Source: Selenomonadales bacterium
GTDB lineage: Bacteria > Bacillota > UBA994
Direction of reading: 5' to 3'
Length of the DNA: 64,000 nt
NCBI GenBank assembly: GCA_018335585.1
Contig: JAGXRZ010000020.1
Span: 186,001-250,000 of the forward strand
The notes under the pieces are model-generated. The model saw nothing but the letters and a program-made list of their open reading frames with translations. It was not told the origin of the DNA and made no database searches. Position 1 is the first letter of the stretch. Each line of letters starts with the position of its first letter. This document shows, one piece after another, positions 26,800-35,638 of the stretch. Position numbers and translations under genes: made by a program.

Positions 26800-28162
26800 T
26801 AGACTCGACCCCTTTGAGTACGGCTGCCACTATCTGCTCCAGGCGGAGCCCGCGCGAGCCTTTAATCAGCACGACGTCTCCGGGCCTCTGCTCGCGCCTA
26901 AGCAACGACAAGGCCTCAGTCGGCGTTTGGCAGGAGTACACCGGCTTAGTGCCGCGCGAAGAGACTTCTGCCGCAATGTCTAGCGCTTCGGCGCCGACGG
27001 TGATCACTATATCACAGACTGCGGCCGCGGCACTCCCTACTTCCTGATGCGCAGCCTTACTGCGGTGGCCGAGCTCGTACATACTCCCGAGCACGGCTAT
27101 TCGCCGTCCGGCCGTTTTGGTTTCACTTAGTGTCGCTAATGCTGCGAGCATGGAGATGGGACTTGCATTATAGGTGTCATCAATCACTACTACGCCGTCC
27201 GCAGACCGCAAGACATTCAGGCGGTGTTCACTAGGTGCACAGACGGCAATCGCTTCTATTGCCCTGTTTGGATCTACGCCCACAGCCGCCGCCGTCGCGA
27301 CTGCCGCGGCCGCATTGTAGATGTGGTGACGTCCTGGCCAGGGACAGCGTACAAAGTATTGCTCTCTCTCGCGGCGCAGAGCAAAGGAGTAGCGCAGCAG
27401 CGCGTCAGCCTCTCCCTCGCCTATTACCCAATCTGCCTGACTATGCACACCAAAGGATATGACCGGCCCTTTGGCCCACCGCGCCAGGTACTCATAGTAC
27501 TCGTCGTCACGGTTAAGTACGGCTATGGACTTAGCCTTACTCCCCTGCAGGATTTCTGCCTTGGCGCGGGCTATGTTATCCCGCGAACCCAGAAGCTCAA
27601 TGTGGGCTTCACCGATGTTTGTCACCACCGCCACGTCCGGCGGAGCAATTTCCGTGAGAAAAGCTATCTGTCCAAAGCCACGCATAGCCATCTCCAGCAC
27701 CATGACTTCCTCCTGTTGATGGCTGAGGACGCTCAGCGGCAGGCCAACTTCCGTGTTTTGGTTGCCGCCGCTCTTTAGTACGCTGAACTGAGAGGCAATA
27801 GCGGCTGCCGTCAGCTCTTTGCAGCTGGTTTTGCCGACGCTGCCGGTAATCGCCACGACGCGCGGGTTCACGCGAGCCATGTAGGCACGAGCGAGTCTTG
27901 CTAGCGCCTGGCGCGTATCCTCTACCATCACTAGAGGACATCCATACTCGCCTGTACGCGACGCAACAACTGCCACAGCCCCCGCCCTAAGTGCGGCCGC
28001 AATGTGCGCATGCCCATCCTCCCTAGCCCCCGGCAAGGCGAAGAAGAGCTGTCCCGCAGAAACTTTACGGCTGTCCGTGGCCACCCCTTCGGCAGTCACG
28101 GCCTCACCTAATAACTGCCCACCCGTCACTTCGGCTACCCAGTCGAGTCTGAGGCTAGTCAC
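26789..28162 (-). CDS. murF: UDP-N-acetylmuramoyl-tripeptide--D-alanyl-D-alanine ligase
   Basis: A 457-residue Mur ligase adding D-Ala-D-Ala to the UDP-MurNAc-tripeptide. The substrate domain (GVATDSRKVSAGQLFFAL) precedes the ATPase domain (VAITGSVGKTSCKE, NTEVGLPLSVL, NIGEAHIELLGS) and the C-terminal domain (IDDTYNASPISMLAAL, VLGSMYELG). The start is a GTG at 28162 whose bases overlap the murE stop codon; family length fits this start, while the longer frame would lie inside murE. Confidence 0.95.
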   Translation of the reverse strand: MTSLRLDWVAEVTGGQLLGEAVTAEGVATDSRKVSAGQLFFALPGAREDGHAHIAAALRAGAVAVVASRTGEYGCPLVMVEDTRQALARLARAYMARVNPRVVAITGSVGKTSCKELTAAAIASQFSVLKSGGNQNTEVGLPLSVLSHQQEEVMVLEMAMRGFGQIAFLTEIAPPDVAVVTNIGEAHIELLGSRDNIARAKAEILQGSKAKSIAVLNRDDEYYEYLARWAKGPVISFGVHSQADWVIGEGEADALLRYSFALRREREQYFVRCPWPGRHHIYNAAAAVATAAAVGVDPNRAIEAIAVCAPSEHRLNVLRSADGVVVIDDTYNASPISMLAALATLSETKTAGRRIAVLGSMYELGHRSKAAHQEVGSAAAAVCDIVITVGAEALDIAAEVSSRGTKPVYSCQTPTEALSLLRREQRPGDVVLIKGSRGLRLEQIVAAVLKGVESNAD

Positions 28163-29621
28163 GGCAGCACGCCCTAAGAGCAGACCTAGCCTCTTCCCTG
28201 TCGTCAAAATGCGATACGCCTGCACGGGTCGTTTGCGTAGTTTCGTGACCTTTGCCGGCGATTAAGACAACGTCGCCTTTATCCGCGAGCGCGATGGCGA
28301 GTCTTATTGCTTTGCGGCGGTCAGGCTCGACCTTAAGACCGTCACTACCCTCACTGCGCGAAATCCCCGCCAATATATCGCCAATGATTTCCAGGGGGTC
28401 TTCCGAACGGGGGTTGTCGGAAGTGATCACGACTACATCGGCGTAGCGGCAAGCAATCTCGCCCATGAGAGGACGCTTCCCTCGGTCGCGGTCACCGCCG
28501 CAGCCAAAGACAAGGATAATCTTCCCGTGCACAAAATCTTTCACCGCCCGCAGCACGTTCTCCAGTCCGTCGGGAGAATGGGCGTAGTCTACGAGTACGG
28601 CAAATTGCTGTCCCTCGTCGATTGGCTCCATGCGACCGGGGACACCGGACAAACGGAGCCCGCGCTCCACATCTTCCAAGCTAGCCCCCTCTACGAGCGA
28701 CGCACCGGCTGCCGCCAATGCATTATAGATGCTGTGCGCACCGGGCGTGACAATGGCTACTTCCCGCTCACCCCAAGGCGTGTGCAGGACAAATGACGAA
28801 CCACGTGCATTAGACTGAATCGCGGTGGCGTGTATGTCGGCTATCTGCGCAAGCCCGAAGCTCAGAACTTGTCCGCGACTTACTTTGGCTAGGCGCTCCC
28901 CATAGGCGTCGTCAACATTTACCACAGCCGTTCTCCCTGCAAAATCTTGTGCCTCAGTGAACAGCTTAGCCTTAGCCTGGTAATAGTTTTCCATGGTACC
29001 GTGAAAATCGAGGTGGTCCTGCGTGAGGTTAGTGAAGACTGCCGTGGTGTAATCTAGGCTGGCCACACGCCGCATAGCTAAAGCATGCGATGATACTTCC
29101 ATGACAGCGTGGCTCGCGCCCATATCCGCCATGTGCTTAAGCAATGCCTGCAGCTCCGGGGCTTCAGGCGTAGTGAACTTCACTGGCAGCACTCGCTCTC
29201 CCACTTCGACTTGTACGGTGCCGATGAGGCCGACAGTGCGTCCCGCTTGGCGGAGTATACTCTTGATAAGGTAAGTCGTGGTCGTCTTGCCGTTCGTGCC
29301 GGTGACGCCGATAACCCGGAGTCTGCGCGATGGGTAGCCAAAGAACTTCGCCGCCAGCTCTGCTAACGCTAATCGCCCATCTTCGACCACCGCCCAGGCG
29401 ATGTGGGGAGGAAGTGTCACTTGCCGCGTAGCGACGATGCCTGAGGCTCCTCGATTAATGGCCTCAGGTATATAGTCGTGCCCGTCGGCGCGCTGTCCCA
29501 CGAGTGCCACGTAAACAGAGCCAGGCTTAACGTCGCCCGCGAAATGCGTGATCCCCGTCACCTGCGCATCGCCGCCGCACGCCTGCACAGCTACACCCGA
29601 TAAGAGATATGAGAATTGCAC
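28155..29621 (-). CDS. murE: UDP-N-acetylmuramoyl-tripeptide synthetase, meso-DAP adding
   Basis: A 488-residue Mur ligase. The ATP loop GVTGTNGKTTTTYLIK, MEVSSHALAMRRV, TNLTQDHLDFHGTMENY and DYAHSPDGLENVL are conserved. The DNPR motif (ITSDNPRSEDP) indicates meso-diaminopimelate as the added amino acid, so the wall is probably A1-gamma type. The GTG start at 29621 has AGGGGTGAG upstream. It sits between spoVD and murF. Confidence 0.96.
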   Translation of the reverse strand: MQFSYLLSGVAVQACGGDAQVTGITHFAGDVKPGSVYVALVGQRADGHDYIPEAINRGASGIVATRQVTLPPHIAWAVVEDGRLALAELAAKFFGYPSRRLRVIGVTGTNGKTTTTYLIKSILRQAGRTVGLIGTVQVEVGERVLPVKFTTPEAPELQALLKHMADMGASHAVMEVSSHALAMRRVASLDYTTAVFTNLTQDHLDFHGTMENYYQAKAKLFTEAQDFAGRTAVVNVDDAYGERLAKVSRGQVLSFGLAQIADIHATAIQSNARGSSFVLHTPWGEREVAIVTPGAHSIYNALAAAGASLVEGASLEDVERGLRLSGVPGRMEPIDEGQQFAVLVDYAHSPDGLENVLRAVKDFVHGKIILVFGCGGDRDRGKRPLMGEIACRYADVVVITSDNPRSEDPLEIIGDILAGISRSEGSDGLKVEPDRRKAIRLAIALADKGDVVLIAGKGHETTQTTRAGVSHFDDREEARSALRACCRD

Positions 29622-29640
29622 CTTTCGCTCACCCCTCGCC

Positions 29641-31719
29641 TTACGGACTAAATCTTACACGCACACCCGTACCTAAGGCAACTTGCGTCCCCGGAAGCGG
29701 GTCTTGTGCGTTAGCTGTCCCTGTTCCCTCGATGATAATGCGTAGCCCCAAACTCTCGATGCGCAGACTTGCGTCGCGCATGGTCATACCGCGAACATCC
29801 GGCACGACAGCGGTGGTGCCGAGTACCGGCGGTTCGCCCAAACTTACGATGACCGTAGTGCCGGCAGCCACTTGTGCCCCCGGTTTCGGCGTCTGGTCGA
29901 CAATCTGAACCCCTGCCTGCTCTATCCTTAAGTTTAGTCCTAAGTCGCGCAGGTGCGCAACAGCCGCTGTGGTGGTGAGCCCACGGAGCTCAGGCACGAC
30001 AATTGGGTTTGGCTGTAGTTCCGAGGCGGCAGTCGGCGCAGGTTGGACTCTAAGGTAACGCAAAATATCAACCATCATGGCCCGAAAAGCAGGGGCGGCA
30101 ACCTGGCTGCCGTAATAACCGTAAGGGCCGCGAGGGTCGCGCACCATTACCAGAAGGGCAACCTGTGGGTCATCCGCCGGCGCAAAGCCAATAAACGAAG
30201 CTATGTACCTATCGGGGAAATACCCGCCTCCCGGACGCGGAACCTGCGCTGTACCTGTCTTCCCTGCCACACGATAGCCTTCGATAAAGGCATTGCGTCC
30301 CGAACCGTGCACCACCGCACTCTCGAGTAGCGCCTGTAGCCGCCTAGCTGTCTCAGCTGTGACCGGGCGGGCAACCTCTTCCGGGGCAAAAGTCTCTACG
30401 CCATTGCCATGGTTATCCTTTATCTGGTTAACCAAGCGAGGCCGCATCCGCCTTCCGTCGTTGGCAATGGCGGAAATGGCGACCACCTGCTGCAGGGGAG
30501 TCACTGCCGGACCTTGGCCAAAACTGGTAGTCGCCAACTCGACAGGCCCTACCTGTCTAAACATAATGCCAGTGGCCTCGCCGGGCAGGTCGACACCTGT
30601 TCTCCTGCCAAAGCCAAACTCGGCGATGTATCGAAAGAGCGCCTCTTGGCCGAGTTTTTGTCCTACATTGACAAAGCCGGGGTTGCAGGAGAGGTCCATC
30701 ACCTGGCTGAAGTTGAGGCTTCCGTGCCCTCGCGTCCTCCAACAGGAGAGACGTACGCCTGCGACGACGACATAACCCGGGCAGTAGAAGCGGTCTGTTT
30801 CTCTCACGAGGTCCTCATTTAATGCGGCCGCAGCCGTCACCAGCTTAAAAGTTGAGCCCGGTTCAAAGCTGTCGGACACCGCGGCATTGCGACGCAACTC
30901 TACCGGATAGAGATTGAACCGGTTGGGGTCATAAGTCGGACGATTGGCCATAGCGAGAATCTCGCCGGTCCTAGGGTTCATCGCGACGGCAAGGGCTGCC
31001 TGTGCCTGATGCTTTGCCATGGCTATGTCGAGCTCTCGCTCCACTATATGCTGTATGACTTCATCGATTGTCAAGACTATGCTCCTGCCGTCTACGGGCG
31101 GAACATACTCCGGGTAAGCGTTAGGCAACGGGTTACCTTTGTTGTCAGTAGGAGTGCGCACTTTGCCTGCCGTTCCGCGGAGAATGCTGTCGTAAGTGAG
31201 CTCTACGCCGTCTAGCCCCTGTCCGTCTCTCCCCGCAAAACCAAGCACGTGGCTAGCTAGCGTCCCGAAAGGGTAAAATCGAGCTGTTTCAATGTCAAAA
31301 TGGATGCCCGGAAGTGCCAGCGCCCTAACTGCGGCTGCCTGAGCCTCCGTCACCCTTCTCGCCACATATACCCGCGACTGCCGGCGGGTCAGCAACTCGT
31401 ATATAGTATCTTCGGCGAGCCCTAGCACCGCTGCCAGCTTCTTAGCTGTCTCCCTTGGTTCGGTTATCCTAGCCGGGCTCGCGACGATGCTATCGACGTC
31501 GGCGCTGATGGCCAGCTCGCGTCCTTGACGGTCATAGATGACACCGCGCCTGGGGTCTACAGGCGCATCCCGCATCCATTGCGCGATGGCCAAGCGCGTC
31601 AACATGGGCCCCCGGACAAATTGCAGGAAACCTAAACGCAGAACCAGTCCAAACAGCGCCACCACGAAAACAGCTAACAGCAGGCCGGCACGAGTCCTGA
31701 AGCTTTTGGGAGTTGACAC
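29641..31719 (-). CDS. SpoVD/FtsI-type class B penicillin-binding protein with PASTA domains
   Basis: A 692-residue transpeptidase. One N-terminal membrane helix (residues 10-30), a PBP dimerisation domain (RGVIYDRQGRELAIS), then the transpeptidase domain with the active serine in STFK (S289), the SCN motif and KTGT. Two C-terminal PASTA domains (residues about 565-692) resemble SpoVD of spore formers, which is needed for cortex. As the only class B PBP in this dcw cluster it may also serve septation. The GTG start has TAGGAGGAG upstream. Confidence 0.93.
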   Translation of the reverse strand: MSTPKSFRTRAGLLLAVFVVALFGLVLRLGFLQFVRGPMLTRLAIAQWMRDAPVDPRRGVIYDRQGRELAISADVDSIVASPARITEPRETAKKLAAVLGLAEDTIYELLTRRQSRVYVARRVTEAQAAAVRALALPGIHFDIETARFYPFGTLASHVLGFAGRDGQGLDGVELTYDSILRGTAGKVRTPTDNKGNPLPNAYPEYVPPVDGRSIVLTIDEVIQHIVERELDIAMAKHQAQAALAVAMNPRTGEILAMANRPTYDPNRFNLYPVELRRNAAVSDSFEPGSTFKLVTAAAALNEDLVRETDRFYCPGYVVVAGVRLSCWRTRGHGSLNFSQVMDLSCNPGFVNVGQKLGQEALFRYIAEFGFGRRTGVDLPGEATGIMFRQVGPVELATTSFGQGPAVTPLQQVVAISAIANDGRRMRPRLVNQIKDNHGNGVETFAPEEVARPVTAETARRLQALLESAVVHGSGRNAFIEGYRVAGKTGTAQVPRPGGGYFPDRYIASFIGFAPADDPQVALLVMVRDPRGPYGYYGSQVAAPAFRAMMVDILRYLRVQPAPTAASELQPNPIVVPELRGLTTTAAVAHLRDLGLNLRIEQAGVQIVDQTPKPGAQVAAGTTVIVSLGEPPVLGTTAVVPDVRGMTMRDASLRIESLGLRIIIEGTGTANAQDPLPGTQVALGTGVRVRFSP

Positions 31720-31737
31720 GCTTTTCTCCTCCTAGGT

Positions 31738-32106
31738 CTAGTTGCCGCCGCTTGCCCCCAGTGTCAGTACTTGCAGTGTTGTCGGCGCACGCATGCCAAG
31801 CCGCTCTCTGGCTACTTGTTCGATGTGTGCAGTCGAGCCGAGCCTTGCGACCTCTACCCGCAACGCAGCATTCCTCGCTTCCAAGTCGGCGACCTCAGCC
31901 GAGAGAGCGCGCAAAGTGCGATTGTGGGCAACGATGTTGGCCTCTCGCGCTACCGCGCCAAAGGCGAGAACGCCAAAAACGGCGAGTACAAACACTAAGC
32001 GATAGACATTCCGAAGCTGGCTTCGCTTGCGAGGTTTCTCTACTGGGCGCGATAGTGGCGCCGCAGGAAGAGGCATCCGCGGTAACGGCTTTGTGGCTAG
32101 TATCAC
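31738..32106 (-). CDS. ftsL: FtsL-like septum formation initiator protein
   Basis: A 122-residue bitopic protein between rsmH and the PBP gene, the position of ftsL. A basic N-terminal tail (KPRKRSQLRNVYR), one transmembrane helix (LVFVLAVFGVLAFGAV) and an extracellular leucine-zipper-like coiled coil (LRALSAEVADLEARNAALR) followed by VARERLGMRAP are seen. It works with FtsQ/DivIB and FtsB/DivIC. Sequence similarity is low, as usual for FtsL, so context carries much of the call. Confidence 0.85.
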   Translation of the reverse strand: MILATKPLPRMPLPAAPLSRPVEKPRKRSQLRNVYRLVFVLAVFGVLAFGAVAREANIVAHNRTLRALSAEVADLEARNAALRVEVARLGSTAHIEQVARERLGMRAPTTLQVLTLGASGGN

Positions 32107-32134
32107 AGCTATTCACTCCCTGTTTGTGATAGAA

Positions 32135-33061
32135 CTAAAGACGTTCTGCTGCACGCAGCCGAGCACTGCGACTACGCGGGTTGACTCGAATTTCTTCCGC
32201 CGACGGAGCAATAGCCTTACGCGTCAGCAAACGAAGCACTGGTTTCACTTGGCAGACGCATTGGGGAACTCCGCTGGGACATACACAATCCTTAGCCGCA
32301 GACACCATAAACTGCTTGACTACCCTGTCTTCAAGGGAGTGAAATGAGATACAGCCTAGGCGCCCTCCCGCGACCAGCGCCTTCACCGCCTTCGTTAAGG
32401 CCTCCTCTAGTGCGCCAAGCTCGTCGTTAACGGCGATGCGCAGCGCTTGAAACGTCCTGCGTGCTGGGTGTTGCTCTTCTTTATCCCGCACGCCCTTAGG
32501 GATGGCCGCTTTAATGACGCTGACTAGCTGCTGTGTCGTCTCGATGGGTTGGCGCGCGCGCGCTTCGACTATGAAGGCGGCAATGCGCTTGGACCAGCGT
32601 TCTTCCCCGTATTCATGGAGTATCTCCGCTAGTTTAGTCTCCGCATAGGTGTTGACAATGTCTATAGCGCTCAGTTTCTGCCGCTCATCCATGCGCATAT
32701 CTAATCTTGCGTCGTGTTGATACGAGAATCCCCTGCCACGCTCGTCTAGCTGTGGGCTAGACACGCCGAGGTCAAAAAACACTGCGTCGACATACCTGAC
32801 ATCTGTTAGCGCCAACGCCGAGTCCAGTTGTCTAAAGTCACGCCGGACGAATCTGAAGGCAGGCTCGCCCTTAAACGCTTCCGCCGCTACCTCTGCCTCG
32901 CGGTCGACATCGAGCCCGATTACCAAGCCGTTTGGGCCCACTGCCTTGAGGAACTCCCGCGTGTGCCCGCCACGCCCAAAAGTGCAGTCCAACACCTTAT
33001 CGCCTGGCTTTAGATTAAGTGCGACTAGACTCTCCTGCAGCAAGACCGGCACATGCTCCAC
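32135..33061 (-). CDS. rsmH: 16S rRNA (cytosine-1402-N4)-methyltransferase
   Basis: A 308-residue SAM-dependent methyltransferase (formerly MraW). Motifs: HVPVLLQESL, DCTFGRGGHTREFL (SAM loop), FFDLGVSSPQLDERGRGFSY, ARRTFQALRIAVNDEL and ISFHSLEDRVVKQF. The GTG start has AGAGGTGG upstream. It lies 14 bp after mraZ in the start block of the dcw cluster. Confidence 0.97.
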   Translation of the reverse strand: MEHVPVLLQESLVALNLKPGDKVLDCTFGRGGHTREFLKAVGPNGLVIGLDVDREAEVAAEAFKGEPAFRFVRRDFRQLDSALALTDVRYVDAVFFDLGVSSPQLDERGRGFSYQHDARLDMRMDERQKLSAIDIVNTYAETKLAEILHEYGEERWSKRIAAFIVEARARQPIETTQQLVSVIKAAIPKGVRDKEEQHPARRTFQALRIAVNDELGALEEALTKAVKALVAGGRLGCISFHSLEDRVVKQFMVSAAKDCVCPSGVPQCVCQVKPVLRLLTRKAIAPSAEEIRVNPRSRSARLRAAERL

Positions 33062-33075
33062 TCGGCCACCTCTTC

Positions 33076-33504
33076 TCAGATTGGGGTTTGCAGCTCCTCT
33101 GCTAGAGCCTCGTATTCGCTCTGCATGGTGTGCTTGTACCGCGCCCAGTTCTCAGCGCTCCAGATTTCGACTCGGCTGTTGGCACCAATGATTACGGTCT
33201 CTCCCGCGAGCGACGCATATTCACGTTGGTGCAGTGGAATGTTAACGCGCCCTTGCTTGTCACACTCGCACTCTTGGGCGTTAGCAAAGAAGAGACGGGA
33301 AAAAGCGCGTGCGTTGCTCTGCGTCGTGGCCAAGTTCCTGAGCCGCTCTGCAATCGTCTCCCACTCGGCCATAGGGTAAACGAAGAGACAGCCGTCTAGC
33401 CCTTGCGTGGTAACAAAGGACGAGCCAAGCCGTTCGCGAAACTTCGCCGGCAGTGACAACCTGCCCTTTTCATCAATAGAGTGCACATAATGCCCCACGA
33501 ACAT
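33076..33504 (-). CDS. mraZ: Transcriptional regulator MraZ
   Basis: A 142-residue protein with two AbrB-like/SpoVT halves: DEKGRLSLPAKFRE and CDKQGRVNIPLHQREY. MraZ binds direct repeats ahead of its own gene and controls the dcw operon. GTGGG direct repeats with a 10-bp period lie immediately upstream (33525-33549), ahead of an AAGGAGGTCA SD. It is the first gene of the dcw cluster. Confidence 0.96.
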   Translation of the reverse strand: MFVGHYVHSIDEKGRLSLPAKFRERLGSSFVTTQGLDGCLFVYPMAEWETIAERLRNLATTQSNARAFSRLFFANAQECECDKQGRVNIPLHQREYASLAGETVIIGANSRVEIWSAENWARYKHTMQSEYEALAEELQTPI

Positions 33505-33524
33505 CTAGCTTGACCTCCTTTCGC

Positions 33525-33549
33525 CCCACTTCATCCCACTATTCACCTC
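33525..33549 (-). promoter_or_regulatory. MraZ operator (GTGGG direct repeats)
   Basis: Minus-strand GTGGG at 33539-33535 and 33529-33525, spaced 10 bp start to start, and a degenerate GAGGT at 33549-33545 in the same phase. MraZ in E. coli and Mycoplasma binds TGGGN repeats separated by 5 bp. The promoter itself was not identified. The rest of the 33505-33739 gap holds period-7 repeats and a T-rich stretch. Confidence 0.7.
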
Positions 33550-33633
33550 ATTGTGGGTATTTTTCGCCACTACATGCGGCGTTCCTGCTTGTCCGCAAAA
33601 AAAATTTCCCCACTTTGTGTGGGGAGGGGAGAG

Positions 33634-33713
33634 GAATCTTGAATCGGGAATCGTGAATCGTGAACAGCGGGGTAACAAAGGGGGCAATCGGCTCTCGGCT
33701 CTCAGCTCTCAGC
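33634..33713. repeat. Period-7 repeat island (GAATCGT and GCTCTCA/CGGCTCT words)
   Basis: Two short arrays: about four copies of GAATCNN (GAATCTT, GAATCGG, GAATCGT, GAATCGT) at 33634-33661 with a partial fifth copy, and about three and a half copies of CGGCTCT/CAGCTCT at 33689-33713. Both have a strict 7-bp period. They lie between mraZ and the DUF2200 gene. Confidence 0.85.
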
Positions 33714-33739
33714 TGCGCCAGGCCTTGCCTGCGAAGGCT

Positions 33740-34090
33740 TTAACTCCGCAACACCTTCTCCATCGCTTTGCCTTTGGCCAGTTCGTCGACGAGTTTATCT
33801 AACCAGCGAACCTTTTGCATAAGCGGGTCCTCTATTGCCTCTACGCGACAACCGCAGATTACTCCTGTAATCTTCTGTGCATTGGGGTGAATCTGCGGGG
33901 CTGCAGCAAAAAACGTTTCGAGAGTCACCGCCTTGTCGATTTGCTCCTGTAGGCTCCGTTCGTCATAGCCCGTTAACCAACAGAGAACCTGGTCCACTTC
34001 TTCTTTAGTGCGACCCTTCTTCTGCGCTTTCTGCACATAAAGCAGATACACGCTGGCAAACGTCATCTTGTATACGCGCTCGTTCTTCAT
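33740..34090 (-). CDS. DUF2200 family protein
   Basis: A 116-residue protein recognised as the DUF2200 family: VYKMTFASVYLLYVQKAQKKGRT, WLTGYDERSLQEQ, FFAAAPQIHPNAQKITGVICG and a C-terminal LDKLVDELAKGKAMEKVL. The function is unknown. The ATG at 34090 has AAAGGAGAG upstream. The gene stands alone between two heptad-repeat blocks. Confidence 0.85.
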   Translation of the reverse strand: MKNERVYKMTFASVYLLYVQKAQKKGRTKEEVDQVLCWLTGYDERSLQEQIDKAVTLETFFAAAPQIHPNAQKITGVICGCRVEAIEDPLMQKVRWLDKLVDELAKGKAMEKVLRS

Positions 34091-34122
34091 GGACACTCTC
34101 CTTTCCACTGTAACATCGCTCT

Positions 34123-34228
34123 ACTGAGCACTGAGCGCTGAGCACTGAGCACGCTCCCCTCTACCAGTAGCCAGCAGCCAAGAGCGCTATACCCTCTCCG
34201 AAGTGCCAAGTGCCAAGTGCGAAGTGCC
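34123..34228. repeat. Period-7 repeat island (ACTGAGC and AAGTGCC words)
   Basis: About four copies of ACTGAGC (one GCTGAGC) at 34123-34150, then four copies of AAGTGCC (one AAGTGCG) at 34201-34228. AAGTGCC is the reverse complement of GGCACTT in the array at 39743-39868, so the two arrays lie in opposite orientation at either end of the molybdenum-cofactor operon. The 34091-34241 gap otherwise holds no gene. Confidence 0.88.
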
Positions 34229-34241
34229 ACGCGCTTCGGCG

Positions 34242-35162
34242 CTACGCGCTCCCACAACTCAGCGTCACGCCCGAGATAACTTCGAGCGCGTGCGGCACTG
34301 CCGGCAAAACAACTTGCAGGCACTCCAGCGCGCCTTTTTTGCTGCCCGGTAGATTTATTATAAGCGTTCCTTTGCGCACACCAGCCACAGCCCGACTTAA
34401 CATGGCGTGCGGTGTGACGAGCAGGCTCTGCATGCGCATGGCCTCGGCTAAGCCTGGGACTTCGCGCTCTATGGCGTCACGTGTTGCCTCCGGTGTAACA
34501 TCGCGCGGCGACAACCCTGTGCCGCCGGTAGTTACAATTAAGTCAGCCTGCTTGGCGTCGCACGTCGTTACGAGCAGGTCGCGTAGCGAAGCGTAGTCGT
34601 CGGGCAGTAGCGCGCGCTCTACGTCAGCTCCGAGCAGCGCAAACTCTTCTGCCAAGAGCTTGCCGCTTTCGTCGACTTGTTCGCCGCGCGAGCACCTGTC
34701 ACTCAGCGTAACGACTAAGACGCGAAAGCGCGGCCAAGCGATGACAGACATTCCGCCTGCTACCCGACCATCTCTTAGCACTTCGGCAAAGATACCTTCC
34801 TTGGGCATTACGCAGTCGCCAGCCTGATGATAAATAGCACAGCGTTCATGACACACTTTGCCTATCTGAGTGACGTTTAGCACGGCCGACCCTAGCGTCA
34901 GGCGAGTGCCTAACGGTAGCCTAGCCAAGTCGATACCCTGCGTAGTGATGTTCTCCGCAAAGTCCCCCGGTCCTACGGCTAGGCCTAGCTTCTGCATCTG
35001 GGCAATACTTTCTTGAGCTAGGAGACTAACTTGGCGATGACCACTCCCTGCGTGTGCGTCACCCTCTACACCTAGCCCCGTGCGCAGTGTGATATGCGTC
35101 ACCGGGGTCTTCTTTGTGCCTTTGACGGCGCTGACATTGACCGCAACGACCTTAGCTCTCAC
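34242..35162 (-). CDS. MOSC domain / MogA (molybdopterin adenylyltransferase-like) fusion
   Basis: A 306-residue two-domain protein. The N-terminal half (about 1-145) is a MOSC domain (GLGVEGDAHAGSGHRQVSLL, GDFAENITT, CHERCAIYHQAGDCVMPKEGIFAEV), a family that handles sulfur on molybdenum cofactor. The C-terminal half is MogA/MoaB-like (VVTLSDRCSRGEQVDESG, TTGGTGLSPRDVTPEA, NLPGSKKGALECL), which adenylylates molybdopterin. The GTG start has GGGAGG upstream and overlaps moaC by 11 bp. It is the last gene of the operon. Confidence 0.9.
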   Translation of the reverse strand: MRAKVVAVNVSAVKGTKKTPVTHITLRTGLGVEGDAHAGSGHRQVSLLAQESIAQMQKLGLAVGPGDFAENITTQGIDLARLPLGTRLTLGSAVLNVTQIGKVCHERCAIYHQAGDCVMPKEGIFAEVLRDGRVAGGMSVIAWPRFRVLVVTLSDRCSRGEQVDESGKLLAEEFALLGADVERALLPDDYASLRDLLVTTCDAKQADLIVTTGGTGLSPRDVTPEATRDAIEREVPGLAEAMRMQSLLVTPHAMLSRAVAGVRKGTLIINLPGSKKGALECLQVVLPAVPHALEVISGVTLSCGSA

Positions 35163-35637
35163 TGCTTTTTTCCTCCCAACGGAAGTCCCCGCTCCGGCCG
35201 CCTGTCTTTTCGAGCAGATAAATCTCCTTAATCGCCATGCGCCGGTCTATGGCTTTACACATATCAATGGCAGTCAGCGCCGCGACCGCGACCGCCGTTA
35301 GCGCCTCCATCTCCACGCCCGTGCTGTCGACGGCCGCGACAGTCGCCACAATTTCTAGCTCCTCGGGGGGCAGTGGGCTGATTTCTAAATTAGCCGTCTT
35401 CAGCTGCAGCTGATGGCACAGCGGTATAAGCTCCCATGTCTTTTTAGCGGCCATAATGCCTGCTAGGCGCATAGCCGCGAGCACGTCTCCCTTGGGCATG
35501 TTGCCCTGTAGCACTAAGTCGAGCGTGGCTGCCTGCATAGCCACTACGCCGCGCGCCCGCGCGATGCGGAGGGTAGTGGGCTTCCCCGAAACATCTACCA
35601 TGCGCGCGCGACCTTCTTGGTCAAGGTGAGTTAACAT
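35152..35637 (-). CDS. moaC: Cyclic pyranopterin monophosphate synthase MoaC
   Basis: A 161-residue enzyme that works with MoaA to convert GTP to cyclic pyranopterin monophosphate, the first step of molybdenum cofactor synthesis. MVDVSGKPTTLRIARARG, KGDVLAAMRLAGIMAAKKT, the PLCHQL motif, GVEMEALTAV and the catalytic EKTGGRSGDF are present. AGGGGG precedes the ATG. It lies 1 bp after moaA. Confidence 0.96.
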   Translation of the reverse strand: MLTHLDQEGRARMVDVSGKPTTLRIARARGVVAMQAATLDLVLQGNMPKGDVLAAMRLAGIMAAKKTWELIPLCHQLQLKTANLEISPLPPEELEIVATVAAVDSTGVEMEALTAVAVAALTAIDMCKAIDRRMAIKEIYLLEKTGGRSGDFRWEEKSSES

Positions 35638-35638
35638 G

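Noticed and set aside
33551-33610. mraZ promoter TTGCGG, 18 bp, TGTAGT
   Set aside because: Only 3/6 and 4/6 matches with a long spacer; too weak to list.
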